Source of the DNA: Dehalobacterium sp040766325
GTDB lineage: Bacteria; Bacillota; Dehalobacteriia; Dehalobacteriales; Dehalobacteriaceae
Assembly: GCA_040766325.1 (NCBI GenBank)
Contig: JAXGQR010000001.1
Coordinates: 186,001 to 250,000, forward strand
Length of the DNA stretch: 64,000 nucleotides
Reading direction: 5' to 3'
Part shown: positions 27,105 through 35,539 of the stretch, one piece after another
Numbering within the stretch: the first letter of the stretch is position 1
Layout: the number at the start of each line of letters is the position of its first letter
Notes under the pieces: generated by a model
Database searches by the model: none
What the model saw: the letters and a program-made list of their open reading frames with translations, nothing else
What the model was told of the DNA's origin: nothing
Translations under genes and position numbers: made by a program

Positions 27105-28817
27105 ATGGACTATATCACAGTCAACGAAGCGGCAGAGAAATGGGGAGTGTCCGCTCGCTCGATTAGATATCATTTGGTTGCAGGGCGTATTGAGGGTGCC
27201 GTTAGAAAAGGTCATATGTGGCTGATACCGGCAACTTCTCTTAAACCCCAAGACAGGCGTAGAAAGAAAGAACCCTCTTTCTGTCATTCACTTTTAGACC
27301 AGCGAGATTCCCTTTTCTCCGTGCTTGATCTTTTTCCTATTCCAATGGAGGTTTTTGCTCCCGATGGCACCTGTTTGTTTATGAACAAGGCATTTATAGA
27401 TTTTTTTTGCATTACGAATTCTTTGGAGTTTATTGGGGAATTTAACGTCTTGCAAGATCCCTTTATTAACGATAAGCTAGCCTTGACAGATTATTTAAAG
27501 CGTGTATTTTCCGGAGAGATTCTCTCGGTTTACGATGTAAAGGTACCTTTTGAAGAAATCGACAACCGTTATCGCTCCCGACGGGGATACGCCAAGGAGC
27601 ATGAAATGTATCAAGACATTTCCAGCTTTCCGCTATTGGGTGAGGACGGAACAGTGGCTTATGTTATTACAGTGTTCATGACAAGGCGTATTTATCAGTT
27701 GAGGTTAGATGATGCTATTAGAGCTAAGGAATATATTGACACCCACTGGCTGGATGATTTTGATTTAGACAAGATTTCACATCACGCCGGTTTGTCCCGT
27801 CATCATTTAACACGGTTATTTAAGAGTATTATCGGCATAACACCATATAGCTATTATCAGGAGATCAAGCTTGAAAAGATCAAGGAAGCGCTGGGCGATT
27901 TAACCCTAAGTATCAGTGAGGCATTTAATTCTTGCGGTGCTGATTATAGCGGCGGCTTTGCCGAAGCCTTCAAAAAAAAGATGGGGATGACACCCTCCGA
28001 GTATAGAAAGACCTTACAGGATGACATATGGGATAACAGGAAACAGCCTGGACAGAGCGGTCTTTTAACGGAAACTTCTTTCAATCCTATTTGTGAATCA
28101 GAAGAACGACTTTTTCAAACAGCCGAACTTTTTCCTATCCCCATTCAGATATTCAAGCGGAATGGCGACATCGTTTTTATCAACGAGGCAATGCTTAGGA
28201 TGTGGAACATCAAGGACACTTCTCTGATTATTGGAAAATACAACTTGATTCGTGATCCTTTTGCGAACGGACAACCTGAACTTCAAGATGGTATCCGAAA
28301 AGTATTTAAAGGGGAGACGGTTCTGATTCTGGATGTCCGAATCCCATTAGAAAGTTTCTGGGAGTGGTATAAGACACGAAGCCCCGTTTATGATATTGAA
28401 GCAATCTACACGGATATCCTCAACTTTCCTGTTGCAGGTAGATATGGCCAAATGGCATATATGGTGGCCATCTTTTTTACGAGTAGGATCTATCAGGGTA
28501 AACCGGAAGTAGCAAAGGCCAGAGAGTATCTTGAAAACAATTGGAAAAAAGAATACTGTATTGACAATATTGCAAAAGCTGCCTGTTTAAGCCCTTCCCA
28601 TCTGGTGCGGCTATTCAAAAAACACACCGGTATGACCCCCTACAGCTATTATCAGGAGATCAAGGTAGCCCGGCTCAAGGAAGCACTTCGTGATAATAGT
28701 TTAAGTATAGCTCAAGCGTTTTTATCCTGCGGTTTTGAATACCCTGGCAATTTTTCAAGGTTTTTTAAGGAGCAAGTAGGCATGACGCCATCCCAGTATC
28801 GGAAGATTATGGATTGA
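27105..28817 (+). CDS. transcriptional regulator with two tandem PAS-AraC modules
   Basis: A 570-aa protein with unusual architecture. Residues 1-45 form an excisionase/MerR-like helix-turn-helix (YITVNEAAEKWGVSARSIRYH). Then come PAS-like domain 1 (about 60-195), AraC-type HTH 1 (about 205-305, ending MTPSEYRKTL), PAS-like domain 2 (about 335-440) and AraC-type HTH 2 (about 465-570, ending MTPSQYRKIM). The two modules are clear duplicates: both read LFPIP in the PAS start and MTPYSYYQEIK or ITPYSYYQEIK in the HTH. ATG 27105 has GGAAGGGGG upstream. The signal and targets are unknown; the PAS fragment and lipoprotein downstream are candidates. Confidence 0.82.
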   Translation: MDYITVNEAAEKWGVSARSIRYHLVAGRIEGAVRKGHMWLIPATSLKPQDRRRKKEPSFCHSLLDQRDSLFSVLDLFPIPMEVFAPDGTCLFMNKAFIDFFCITNSLEFIGEFNVLQDPFINDKLALTDYLKRVFSGEILSVYDVKVPFEEIDNRYRSRRGYAKEHEMYQDISSFPLLGEDGTVAYVITVFMTRRIYQLRLDDAIRAKEYIDTHWLDDFDLDKISHHAGLSRHHLTRLFKSIIGITPYSYYQEIKLEKIKEALGDLTLSISEAFNSCGADYSGGFAEAFKKKMGMTPSEYRKTLQDDIWDNRKQPGQSGLLTETSFNPICESEERLFQTAELFPIPIQIFKRNGDIVFINEAMLRMWNIKDTSLIIGKYNLIRDPFANGQPELQDGIRKVFKGETVLILDVRIPLESFWEWYKTRSPVYDIEAIYTDILNFPVAGRYGQMAYMVAIFFTSRIYQGKPEVAKAREYLENNWKKEYCIDNIAKAACLSPSHLVRLFKKHTGMTPYSYYQEIKVARLKEALRDNSLSIAQAFLSCGFEYPGNFSRFFKEQVGMTPSQYRKIMD

Positions 28818-28828
28818 TAGATGAATAG

Positions 28829-28870
28829 AAAGAGCCCTTGTATTTGGATAAACACATACAGGGGCTTTTT
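28829..28870 (+). terminator. rho-independent terminator
   Basis: AAAGAGCCC(TTGTAT) pairs with (ATACA)GGGGCTTTTT around a 12-base loop, directly after the double AraC regulator gene. Confidence 0.8.
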
Positions 28871-28987
28871 GCTGCCCAAATAACAATGAGCATAAATGAA
28901 TGATTTTAAGTTTTTATCCGATATTATCCGGTGTTTTCTTTTTATACAATGGGTATAACCCAATCTCTGAGAAAGGAGGTGGTTGAT

Positions 28988-29353
28988 TTGGAACAGAAAA
29001 ACAAGACTCTGCGGCACTTTGCAGAACTCGTTTCCATGCAAAAGAATATTGAGAATGAGCTTATTGTTCAGGCGAAGTTTATTATACAGGTTCAATCATT
29101 GATGCAAAATGAAAGGGATCATTTGTCCGTGATTAATCACTTTCCATGCCCGGCGGCTGTTTTCGCGAGAGGGGGTGTGATAAACAAAGCAAACCGTACA
29201 CTCATTGACAAAACCGATTTGCGCATTGATGAAATGATTACGGGAAAAGTTAGCTTTCTGGATCGCATTACCAATGAAAAATTTGCTCTTGCGGAAGCTG
29301 TTGAAGGTGTATTTTACGGTAAGACAGCGCTTTTAGCGGAGAATTGTTTATAA
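28988..29353 (+). CDS. PAS-like domain fragment, possible truncated regulator
   Basis: A 121-aa protein, start TTG 28988 eight bases after AAAGGAGG. A coiled N-terminus (LEQKNKTLRHFAELVSMQKNI) is followed by a PAS-like stretch (VINHFPCPAAVFARGG ... FLDRITNEKFALAEAVEGVFYG) that resembles both PAS-like domains of the AraC regulator just upstream (LFPIP...; DPFINDKLALTDYLKRVFSG). It stops where those domains continue, and no HTH follows. It may be a remnant of a third related regulator or a free sensor partner. The lipoprotein gene begins 26 bases later. Confidence 0.6.
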   Translation: MEQKNKTLRHFAELVSMQKNIENELIVQAKFIIQVQSLMQNERDHLSVINHFPCPAAVFARGGVINKANRTLIDKTDLRIDEMITGKVSFLDRITNEKFALAEAVEGVFYGKTALLAENCL

Positions 29354-29379
29354 TTATATAACATTAGGAGGATATTCAT

Positions 29380-30198
29380 ATGAAAAAAATTTTATATTTA
29401 TTTTTTATATCTGTATTAATAATGGTACTTTCCGGATGCGGAGCAAAAGAGCCTGTGGCAAACGAAGGAAGCGACGGAACCGTAACGGAAGAATCCAAAC
29501 AAAGTCAGACCACCGATGACTCACCAAAGCCGCAAAATGCAACCGCCGCCAGCGCCAAAACACTACCGGCTAGCTATCCCAAGGAAACGCTGCCTCTTGC
29601 AGTAGATGCCGAGATACTTGATGTGAGGGAAAATCCTGCCAATAAGGGTCTGGAAGTCAGCTATGTAAGTGACAATGACATCGACACCCTGTGTGATTTT
29701 TATGAGGGTTTACTTAAAGATGCGACAGACTTAAGTACAGATAAAACACCAGATGGTTATCGGATTTCCGCCAAAATGGACGGTGTTGGTTATACCATCA
29801 TGCTGAGTAAAGATGCTATGAAATCAAATCCCCAATATACCGGAAAAATATCCGTATACATTATCCTAACCGGTTTGAAAGGGGTTTTCGGGGGCACTTC
29901 ACAGATGTCCGAGGGAGAAGCATGGCCCTTTGCAGACCTACCTGGCGTTCCTCAGCTTAAGGGTCACATCAGCCAAATCCTGCGGGAAGATGGTATTATC
30001 CGGCTTGAGATATCAGTGGAAAGTGCTGAAAAGGTTAAAAACTACATTGGCGATTTAACTGCAGCCGGCTTTAGCTTTGATATTGAGCCTGATGTGGAAA
30101 GCAACCATATGGAATTTCTCGCTTTTAAGGACAGCAGTATGATAAGCTTTACATATAAAGGTGAGGAAAACCTGGTGTCCATTGAATATCAACAATAA
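29380..30198 (+). CDS. lipoprotein of unknown function
   Basis: A 272-aa exported lipoprotein. Residues 1-20 are a signal peptide with lipobox LSGC (Cys20), followed by a low-complexity Glu/Ser/Thr/Gln-rich linker to about residue 65. The mature part has two similar alpha/beta segments (VSYVSDNDIDTLCDFYEGLL ... and VESAEKVKNYIGDLTAAGFSF), which look like a repeated fold. No enzymatic motif is seen. ATG 29380 has AGGAGG upstream. It follows the PAS fragment and could be the output of the tandem AraC regulator. Confidence 0.75.
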   Translation: MKKILYLFFISVLIMVLSGCGAKEPVANEGSDGTVTEESKQSQTTDDSPKPQNATAASAKTLPASYPKETLPLAVDAEILDVRENPANKGLEVSYVSDNDIDTLCDFYEGLLKDATDLSTDKTPDGYRISAKMDGVGYTIMLSKDAMKSNPQYTGKISVYIILTGLKGVFGGTSQMSEGEAWPFADLPGVPQLKGHISQILREDGIIRLEISVESAEKVKNYIGDLTAAGFSFDIEPDVESNHMEFLAFKDSSMISFTYKGEENLVSIEYQQ

Positions 30199-30269
30199 AG
30201 CGATTGACGATTACAAGACGGGAAGGGATGGAATAAGCCAGATCAAACATCAACATGAACAGAGAAAGC

Positions 30270-30303
30270 GGGGGTGGATAACGACATTGGTTTCCATCCC
30301 CGT
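30270..30303 (+). terminator. hairpin after the lipoprotein gene
   Basis: GGGGTGGA pairs with TCCATCCCC around a loop, about 70 bases after the lipoprotein stop. Only a short T-rich tail follows (CGTTCTTCC), so termination strength is uncertain. Confidence 0.45.
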
Positions 30304-30377
30304 TCTTCCGTCGTCAGTTGCATCACAGAATTATCCCTATGACACCGTGGAATACTCCGCATTTACTTTAAATCTGT

Positions 30378-30758
30378 CTATTTTACCCCAGTTATGCCGC
30401 CGATCATCGATGATAATAGGGCATAAGCGCTATTCATGCCCAAGGCAGACCAGGAAATATCACTACCGAGGGACAGGAGCAGGGAAATGATCACAAATGA
30501 TACTCCGATGGTAAGTCCGTGGATAATTCCTTTATTGCCTGCTGCCTGAGCAGCTGTTCGACCACCGAAAAATAAAGCAACGACGGTAATAATTACCCCT
30601 AAAGGCTTGAGCCACTGTTCACTTAAAGGGGAAAAGTGGAAAAGGATACCGGACAATAAAGAGAGGATAATGATCAAGAAGTATGAGATAACGAGACCTC
30701 GAAGTAATGGGTTCAGTCTGGTTGGAAAATTACAGGAAAGCTTATTTTTAAGTGCCAA
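30378..30758 (-). CDS. TIGR04086-type small membrane protein
   Basis: A 126-aa integral membrane protein with four predicted helices (LLRGLVISYFLIIILSLLSGI; PLGVIITVVALFFGG; IHGLTIGVSFVIISLLLSLG; SAYALLSSMIGGITG). The pattern RGL-x-ISY and FFGGR-x-A matches the uncharacterised TIGR04086/YrzE family of spore-formers. The start is TTG 30758, seven bases after AAAGGAGG on the minus strand; an upstream ATG at 30800 lacks a ribosome-binding site. Function unknown. The stop codon is TAG. Confidence 0.72.
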   Translation of the reverse strand: MALKNKLSCNFPTRLNPLLRGLVISYFLIIILSLLSGILFHFSPLSEQWLKPLGVIITVVALFFGGRTAAQAAGNKGIIHGLTIGVSFVIISLLLSLGSDISWSALGMNSAYALLSSMIGGITGVK

Positions 30759-30883
30759 AGGAAGGCCTCCTTTATTAATTGATTTGTACAATCTATGCAA
30801 AAATCAAAAAAATATGATTTAAGAATTAAAACTGGGTGAAATCCTCATAAGCATTAAGAACTACTTCAATAAATGAGTTTTAC

Positions 30884-30912
30884 TTGACTGATATGGATAA
30901 AATACATAAAAT
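30884..30912 (+). promoter_or_regulatory. sigma-A-type promoter for queD-queE-folE
   Basis: TTGACT (30884-30889), a 17-base spacer and TAAAAT (30907-30912), about 70 bases before queD. This is the best vegetative promoter match in the gap 30801-30980. Confidence 0.65.
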
Positions 30913-30980
30913 AATAGCAGTGTTTTATCGTTAACATTAAATTACACCATCGAGATTATAGATAAAGAGGAAGGAATAAT

Positions 30981-31355
30981 ATGTTCGAAATTTCTGTTCA
31001 GGATCATTTTGATGCTGCTCATTTTTTAAAAGGATATCAGGGCAAGTGTGCCCAGATCCATGGCCATACCTGGCAGGTAGAGATAAAAGTTCGTGGGGAA
31101 AATTTAGATGAAATCGGTATGATCTTAGATTTTTCCGTGATCAAAAAAGCATTGAAGCAAATTTTACATCCTTTAGATCATGGTTTAATCAATGATCTGG
31201 CCATTTTTCGTGAGACCAATCCTACTGCGGAAAACATCAGTCGTTATATTTTTCAAGAGATGTCCCAGGCACTAAAAGATGTTCCGGTTCAGGTATACCG
31301 GGTAACTGTATGGGAATCCCCCGGTGCGGCAGCGGCTTATTTTAAGGAAGAATAG
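30981..31355 (+). CDS. queD: 6-carboxytetrahydropterin synthase (QueD)
   Basis: The 124-aa enzyme converts dihydroneopterin triphosphate to 6-carboxytetrahydropterin, the second step of queuosine/7-deazaguanine synthesis. The zinc ligands are His in DHFDAAHFL and the pair in IHGHTWQVEI. The catalytic Cys in KGYQGKCAQIHGH and the PTAENISRYIF motif are also present. ATG 30981 follows GAGGAAGG. It is the first gene of a queD-queE-folE operon. The stop codon is TAG. queC and queF are not seen in the window. Confidence 0.93.
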   Translation: MFEISVQDHFDAAHFLKGYQGKCAQIHGHTWQVEIKVRGENLDEIGMILDFSVIKKALKQILHPLDHGLINDLAIFRETNPTAENISRYIFQEMSQALKDVPVQVYRVTVWESPGAAAAYFKEE

Positions 31356-31365
31356 GAGGTGTCCC

Positions 31366-32103
31366 ATGAAAGGAACATTGCATGAAATATTTTCTTCCAT
31401 TCAAGGTGAAGGCTTTTACGTTGGCGTCCGCCAAATTTTTCTCCGTTTTACCGGATGCAACCTAAACTGCTGCTATTGTGATACCAATGATACTCTAGAT
31501 GATCAAAGGGGGAGATTTCCTATAGAAATTGAACCCGGCGCAGGTCGTTTTGCATACTACAATAACCCCATTGCACCGGATGAACTGCGCAAAATTGTCC
31601 TTGAGTTAAAACCGGAAATCCATCATTCTCTTAGTCTTACAGGAGGAGAGCCGTTACTGCAAGCAGAATTTTTAGTAGAGTTTCTACCTTTGATTAGAGA
31701 TAGTATCCGCGTGTTTCTTGAAACCAACGGCACCTTGCCGAAAAATCTGCATAAGGTGCTGCCCTATCTTGATATTATCAGTATGGATATTAAGCTCCCC
31801 AGTATGACGAACTATGTATGTTGGGAAGAGCAGGAGCAATTTTTAAATATTGCTTTAGAAAAGGAGCTTTATGTGAAAACGGTATTGACTGCAGACACCA
31901 CCGAAGAAGAATTAGAGCAAATGATCAAGCTTATCGCCAAGGTTGATCCCAAGATTCCTTTGATTTTGCAACCGGTCACTCCTACAAATGAAGTACGGGG
32001 GGTTACCCCCAAAAAATATATCCAAATACAAGATTATTGTGGAACTGTTCTAAAAAATGTCAGAGTAATTCCGCAAACACACAAAATATTAAACTTATTA
32101 TAG
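31366..32103 (+). CDS. queE: 7-carboxy-7-deazaguanine synthase (QueE), radical SAM
   Basis: The 245-aa radical-SAM enzyme makes 7-carboxy-7-deazaguanine from the QueD product. The cluster motif C-x3-C-x2-C is seen as GCNLNCCYCD near residue 31, preceded by FSSIQGEGFYVGVRQIFLRF, and the SAM-binding SLTGGEPLLQ is near 89. ATG 31366 follows AGGAGG and lies 10 bases after the queD stop. It is somewhat longer than minimal QueE proteins, within the Gram-positive range. The stop codon is TAG. Confidence 0.92.
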   Translation: MKGTLHEIFSSIQGEGFYVGVRQIFLRFTGCNLNCCYCDTNDTLDDQRGRFPIEIEPGAGRFAYYNNPIAPDELRKIVLELKPEIHHSLSLTGGEPLLQAEFLVEFLPLIRDSIRVFLETNGTLPKNLHKVLPYLDIISMDIKLPSMTNYVCWEEQEQFLNIALEKELYVKTVLTADTTEEELEQMIKLIAKVDPKIPLILQPVTPTNEVRGVTPKKYIQIQDYCGTVLKNVRVIPQTHKILNLL

Positions 32104-32117
32104 AAAGGACAAATGAA

Positions 32118-32681
32118 ATGGATAAAGAACGGATCGAAAAAGCCGTAAGAGAAATTATTGAAGCTATCGGAGAAGACCCGGATCGAGAAGGGCTGGCCCA
32201 AACACCTAAAAGAGTTGCACGTATGTATGAGGAAATCTTCAGCGGCCTCAAAGAAGACGCGAAAGAACATTTAATGGTGCAATTTTGTGATGAAAAACAT
32301 GAGGAAATGATTTTAGTAAAGGATATCCCTTTGTATTCCATGTGTGAACACCACTTAATGCCTTTTTACGGGAAAGCTCATGTAGCTTATATTCCCAAAA
32401 AGAATGGTAAGATTACCGGCTTATCTAAATTAGCCCGTACAGTAGAGTGTTATGCCAAACGACCTCAGGTTCAGGAGCGACTTACTACGCAGATTGCCGA
32501 TGCTATTATGGAGACGCTGGATCCTCAAGGAGTATTGGTTGTGATTGAAGCAGAGCATATGTGTATGACCATGCGAGGGGTTAAAAAGCCGGGATCGGCG
32601 ACAATTACCTCAGCGGTGCGGGGCAGATTTGCTTCGAGCCAGGCAACAAGGGCGGAAGCTTTTTCTTTAATTAAAAATTAA
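32118..32681 (+). CDS. folE: GTP cyclohydrolase I (FolE)
   Basis: The 187-aa enzyme opens GTP to dihydroneopterin triphosphate, the shared precursor of folate and queuosine, which explains its place after queD and queE. Zinc ligands are in SMCEHHLMPF and in EHMCMTMRGV; the remaining signature GLSKLARTVE is also intact. ATG 32118 follows AAAGGAC. In an acetogen this enzyme also supports the tetrahydrofolate pool used by the methyl branch. Confidence 0.94.
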   Translation: MDKERIEKAVREIIEAIGEDPDREGLAQTPKRVARMYEEIFSGLKEDAKEHLMVQFCDEKHEEMILVKDIPLYSMCEHHLMPFYGKAHVAYIPKKNGKITGLSKLARTVECYAKRPQVQERLTTQIADAIMETLDPQGVLVVIEAEHMCMTMRGVKKPGSATITSAVRGRFASSQATRAEAFSLIKN

Positions 32682-32693
32682 GGGGGGGCGATT

Positions 32694-32891
32694 ATGGATG
32701 AGGTTAATGTGGAAAATAATCATAAGTCCCAAGGTAAATTGGAACTTATTGCAGTAAAAGATTTTGCTGCCTGGGAAGATATGTATCAAGTGGTGGATTT
32801 TTTAAATAAAAACTTAAAAGCGCATAAACTGATGTTTGGGCTGAAAAGGAGAGACCCAGATACCATGACTATCACCATTTTTGAGGTTTGA
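32694..32891 (+). CDS. YpmA/DUF4264-like small protein
   Basis: A 65-aa protein, ATG 32694 behind GGGGGGCGATT. The middle and end (VKDFAAWEDMYQVVDFLNKNL; LMFGLKRRDPDTMTITIFEV) match the pattern of the small YpmA/DUF4264 family of Firmicutes, whose function is not known. It lies 12 bases after folE and is likely co-transcribed with it and with surE. Confidence 0.65.
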   Translation: MDEVNVENNHKSQGKLELIAVKDFAAWEDMYQVVDFLNKNLKAHKLMFGLKRRDPDTMTITIFEV

Positions 32892-32938
32892 TCATGATCA
32901 GATGGGAAATATTAGATTAGGATCTGAGGAGGATGGCA

Positions 32939-33715
32939 ATGAGAATTTTGCTAACGAATGATGATGGGATACAGGCAGAGGGGATCCAAACACTTAGAAG
33001 AGCGCTCAGCCAGATCGCAACTGTCAATATGGTAGCCCCCAGTTATGAAAGAAGTGCTACCGGCCATGGCATTACCGTGCATAAACCAATACGTGCCCAA
33101 AAGGTGAAATTAAAAGATTCCGATGAGGAACACTGGTCTGTTGTAGGTACACCGGCAGACTGCGTGAAATTGGCCTTGGATACTTTGCTTAAAGAGCCCC
33201 CGGATTTAGTTGTTTCAGGTGTGAATCACGGGGCTAATTTGGGGACAGATGTGCTCTATTCCGGGACTGTTTCTGCGGCCATTGAAGGGATGATTAATGA
33301 ATTACCTGCTATCGCAGTTTCCTTGGATGATGATGCTTTGGTTGATTTTTCTTTTGCGGCAGATTTTACGGCAAGAGTTTGCCAGCTTTTAAGATTAAAA
33401 GGTTTTCCTCCGGCGACTTTATTAAATGTAAATGTACCGGGTGTGGAAGCTCACCTGATTCGAGGAGTACAGGTGACCAAATTAGGTAACCGCCGTTATA
33501 CCAATACCATCGAAAGCCGTAAAGATCCTCGGGGCAGAGAATACTTTTGGCTGGCAGGGGACGTCATCAACCAGGAGGGTGATGAAAACTCCGATGTGGA
33601 AGCCGTCAAAAGCAATTTTGTCTCTATCAGTCCGATTCATTTTGATTTAACCAATTATCAAGTCATTGATACTGTTAAATCTTGGGGTTTTGAAAATTTG
33701 ATCAGTAAAATTTAA
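32939..33715 (+). CDS. surE: 5'-nucleotidase SurE
   Basis: The 258-aa metal-dependent nucleoside monophosphate phosphatase. The acidic metal site is the N-terminal MRILLTNDDGIQAEG (two Asp), with Ser in APSYERSATGHGIT and Asn in VVSGVNHGANLGTDVLYSGTV. ATG 32939 is chosen since GAGGAGG ends 6 bases before it; an ATG at 32933 is too close. It closes the queD-queE-folE run and converges with spoVB, with almost no gap (four bases of overlap). Confidence 0.93.
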   Translation: MRILLTNDDGIQAEGIQTLRRALSQIATVNMVAPSYERSATGHGITVHKPIRAQKVKLKDSDEEHWSVVGTPADCVKLALDTLLKEPPDLVVSGVNHGANLGTDVLYSGTVSAAIEGMINELPAIAVSLDDDALVDFSFAADFTARVCQLLRLKGFPPATLLNVNVPGVEAHLIRGVQVTKLGNRRYTNTIESRKDPRGREYFWLAGDVINQEGDENSDVEAVKSNFVSISPIHFDLTNYQVIDTVKSWGFENLISKI

Positions 33716-35268
33716 GAGAACCATTTATTGAATAAAGGTAGTCTTTTCAGGGTATGAAGAGGCAATCCCCCAATCAATAAGAGAACCCCGAAATATATTA
33801 GAGAAGTTAGCCCGATCATGATGGTAATAGATAAAAGCAGATCATGGAAGATGAGACGTAGCCATTGATCCATGAAAACCAGTGCTAATAATGAAATGAA
33901 CCCGGCACAGAAGGGTTTGAGGATGATTTTACCTAAGGGCAAAGCAATGCCGATGTTTTTAATTAAATAATACAAGTTTAAGGTGCAGCCGATAAAATAA
34001 CTCAAACTGAGCGCAATGGCTGCACCTTTTATTTCTAAACCTTGAACAGGTGTGAGCAGCATAATGCCCAGAATCAAACAGATTCCGGAACAGAAATTGT
34101 TAAAAAGGAGTATTTTTACGCGTCCTAATCCTTGCAGAATGCTGTTCAAGGTTTGTTGCAAATAACAAAACAGGCCTCCTAAAGCGAGGATTTTCAATGG
34201 CTCTCCTGCTTCCGGTGCATGAAAGATCAAACCGCACAATTCTACGGCATAAAAAAACAAGATGACCATACTATGGATGGAAAAAGCAGAAGTGATCCAT
34301 AGTGATTCCGTAATGCGGTGTTCTAAAAGCTTTTTTTGCCCCCCGCCGGACAGCTCGGCAACGGCAGGCATGACGGAGACAGCCAGGGACATGGTAATGA
34401 TACTGGGTAAATGAAGCAAAGTTATGGCAACACCGGAAAAACGCCCATAAATTTCTGTGGCCGTACGCATGCTATTCCCCGCCATAATCAATCCTCTGGG
34501 GATTAAAGAAGCCTGCAAGGTCAGGAGAGTACTGGAGAGAAGCCGCGTTAGTGTTACCGGTGTTCCAAAAGAAAATAATCCTTTTAGCACCAAAAGAGAG
34601 CTCGTTGTAGGGGGAGGCAGGGGGACCTTGCTCCTTCTTTTTTGCCATTGGTATTTACCCAGCATATAAAGAAGGCCGCCTAATTCTCCGGCCACCGATG
34701 CAATAGAGACACCGACTACGGCGATTTCAAGACCATATGCGCGCAGTTTAAAAGTTAAGGTCAGACCTACAATCACTCGGATGACTTGTTCCGTGGTCTG
34801 ACTAAAACCAATAGCGGATATTTGTTTGGTACCTTGAAAATAGGCACGATAAACGGAGCAGACAGCAACGAGGAATATTGCTGGAATCATGGTAACAAAA
34901 CAATAATAAATGCGGCTGTCCGGAACAAAATATTTAATAATAACCGGGGCAAAATAAATAACCACCGTGGTAGTGAGAAGACCCGAGGCCGTTAAAAGAA
35001 GCAGGGTTAAGCGAAAAATTCTGTTAACATTACCCCGATTTCCCTGGGCAGTTTCCTGGGCAATCATTTTTGACATGGCTAGGGGGATACCCCAGGTTGT
35101 CAGCACCAGAATAAAGGTATAGAAGGGATTTACCATCTCTACTAAACCAATCCCTTCTGCACCGAGAAATCTGACCAGAATGACCCGATATAGGAAGCCT
35201 AAGACCTTGATTAAAAAGTTTGATATCAAGAGAATCATAGCTCCAAATAAGAAACCGTCCTTTTTCAT
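33712..35268 (-). CDS. spoVB: SpoVB-like MATE/MOP-superfamily lipid flippase
   Basis: A 518-aa polytopic membrane protein (about 14 helices) of the polysaccharide-flippase group. The N-terminus (LISNFLIKVLGFLYRVILVRFLGAEG; VNPFYTFILVLTTWGIPLAMSKMI) is characteristic of SpoVB, the sporulation protein needed for spore cortex synthesis; close relatives (YtgP, MurJ) flip lipid II. Several spoVB paralogues are usual in Clostridia, so the exact step is inferred. Its 3' end overlaps the surE end by four bases on the opposite strand. Confidence 0.85.
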   Translation of the reverse strand: MKKDGFLFGAMILLISNFLIKVLGFLYRVILVRFLGAEGIGLVEMVNPFYTFILVLTTWGIPLAMSKMIAQETAQGNRGNVNRIFRLTLLLLTASGLLTTTVVIYFAPVIIKYFVPDSRIYYCFVTMIPAIFLVAVCSVYRAYFQGTKQISAIGFSQTTEQVIRVIVGLTLTFKLRAYGLEIAVVGVSIASVAGELGGLLYMLGKYQWQKRRSKVPLPPPTTSSLLVLKGLFSFGTPVTLTRLLSSTLLTLQASLIPRGLIMAGNSMRTATEIYGRFSGVAITLLHLPSIITMSLAVSVMPAVAELSGGGQKKLLEHRITESLWITSAFSIHSMVILFFYAVELCGLIFHAPEAGEPLKILALGGLFCYLQQTLNSILQGLGRVKILLFNNFCSGICLILGIMLLTPVQGLEIKGAAIALSLSYFIGCTLNLYYLIKNIGIALPLGKIILKPFCAGFISLLALVFMDQWLRLIFHDLLLSITIMIGLTSLIYFGVLLLIGGLPLHTLKRLPLFNKWFS

Positions 35269-35539
35269 TTTAACCTCACAGTAAAATCAATAAAAAAGCT
35301 CACGATTACGGATCAGCTTGAGCTTGTTCTTACGATAGAATTATGCGCAATCAGGGTATTATATTACCAATTAATGGGGAACCTGATAAGAGAAACCTGC
35401 CAAGAAAAAAGAATGAGAAAAATTTTTCTTTAAAAGAGGGTTTTAGGGGATTTAGGGATAATATATAACTTAAGAAAAAATTAATTAATTTTTTTATGTG
35501 GAATCAATCTAAATTTTTCGGAACTGAAGGAGGATACAT

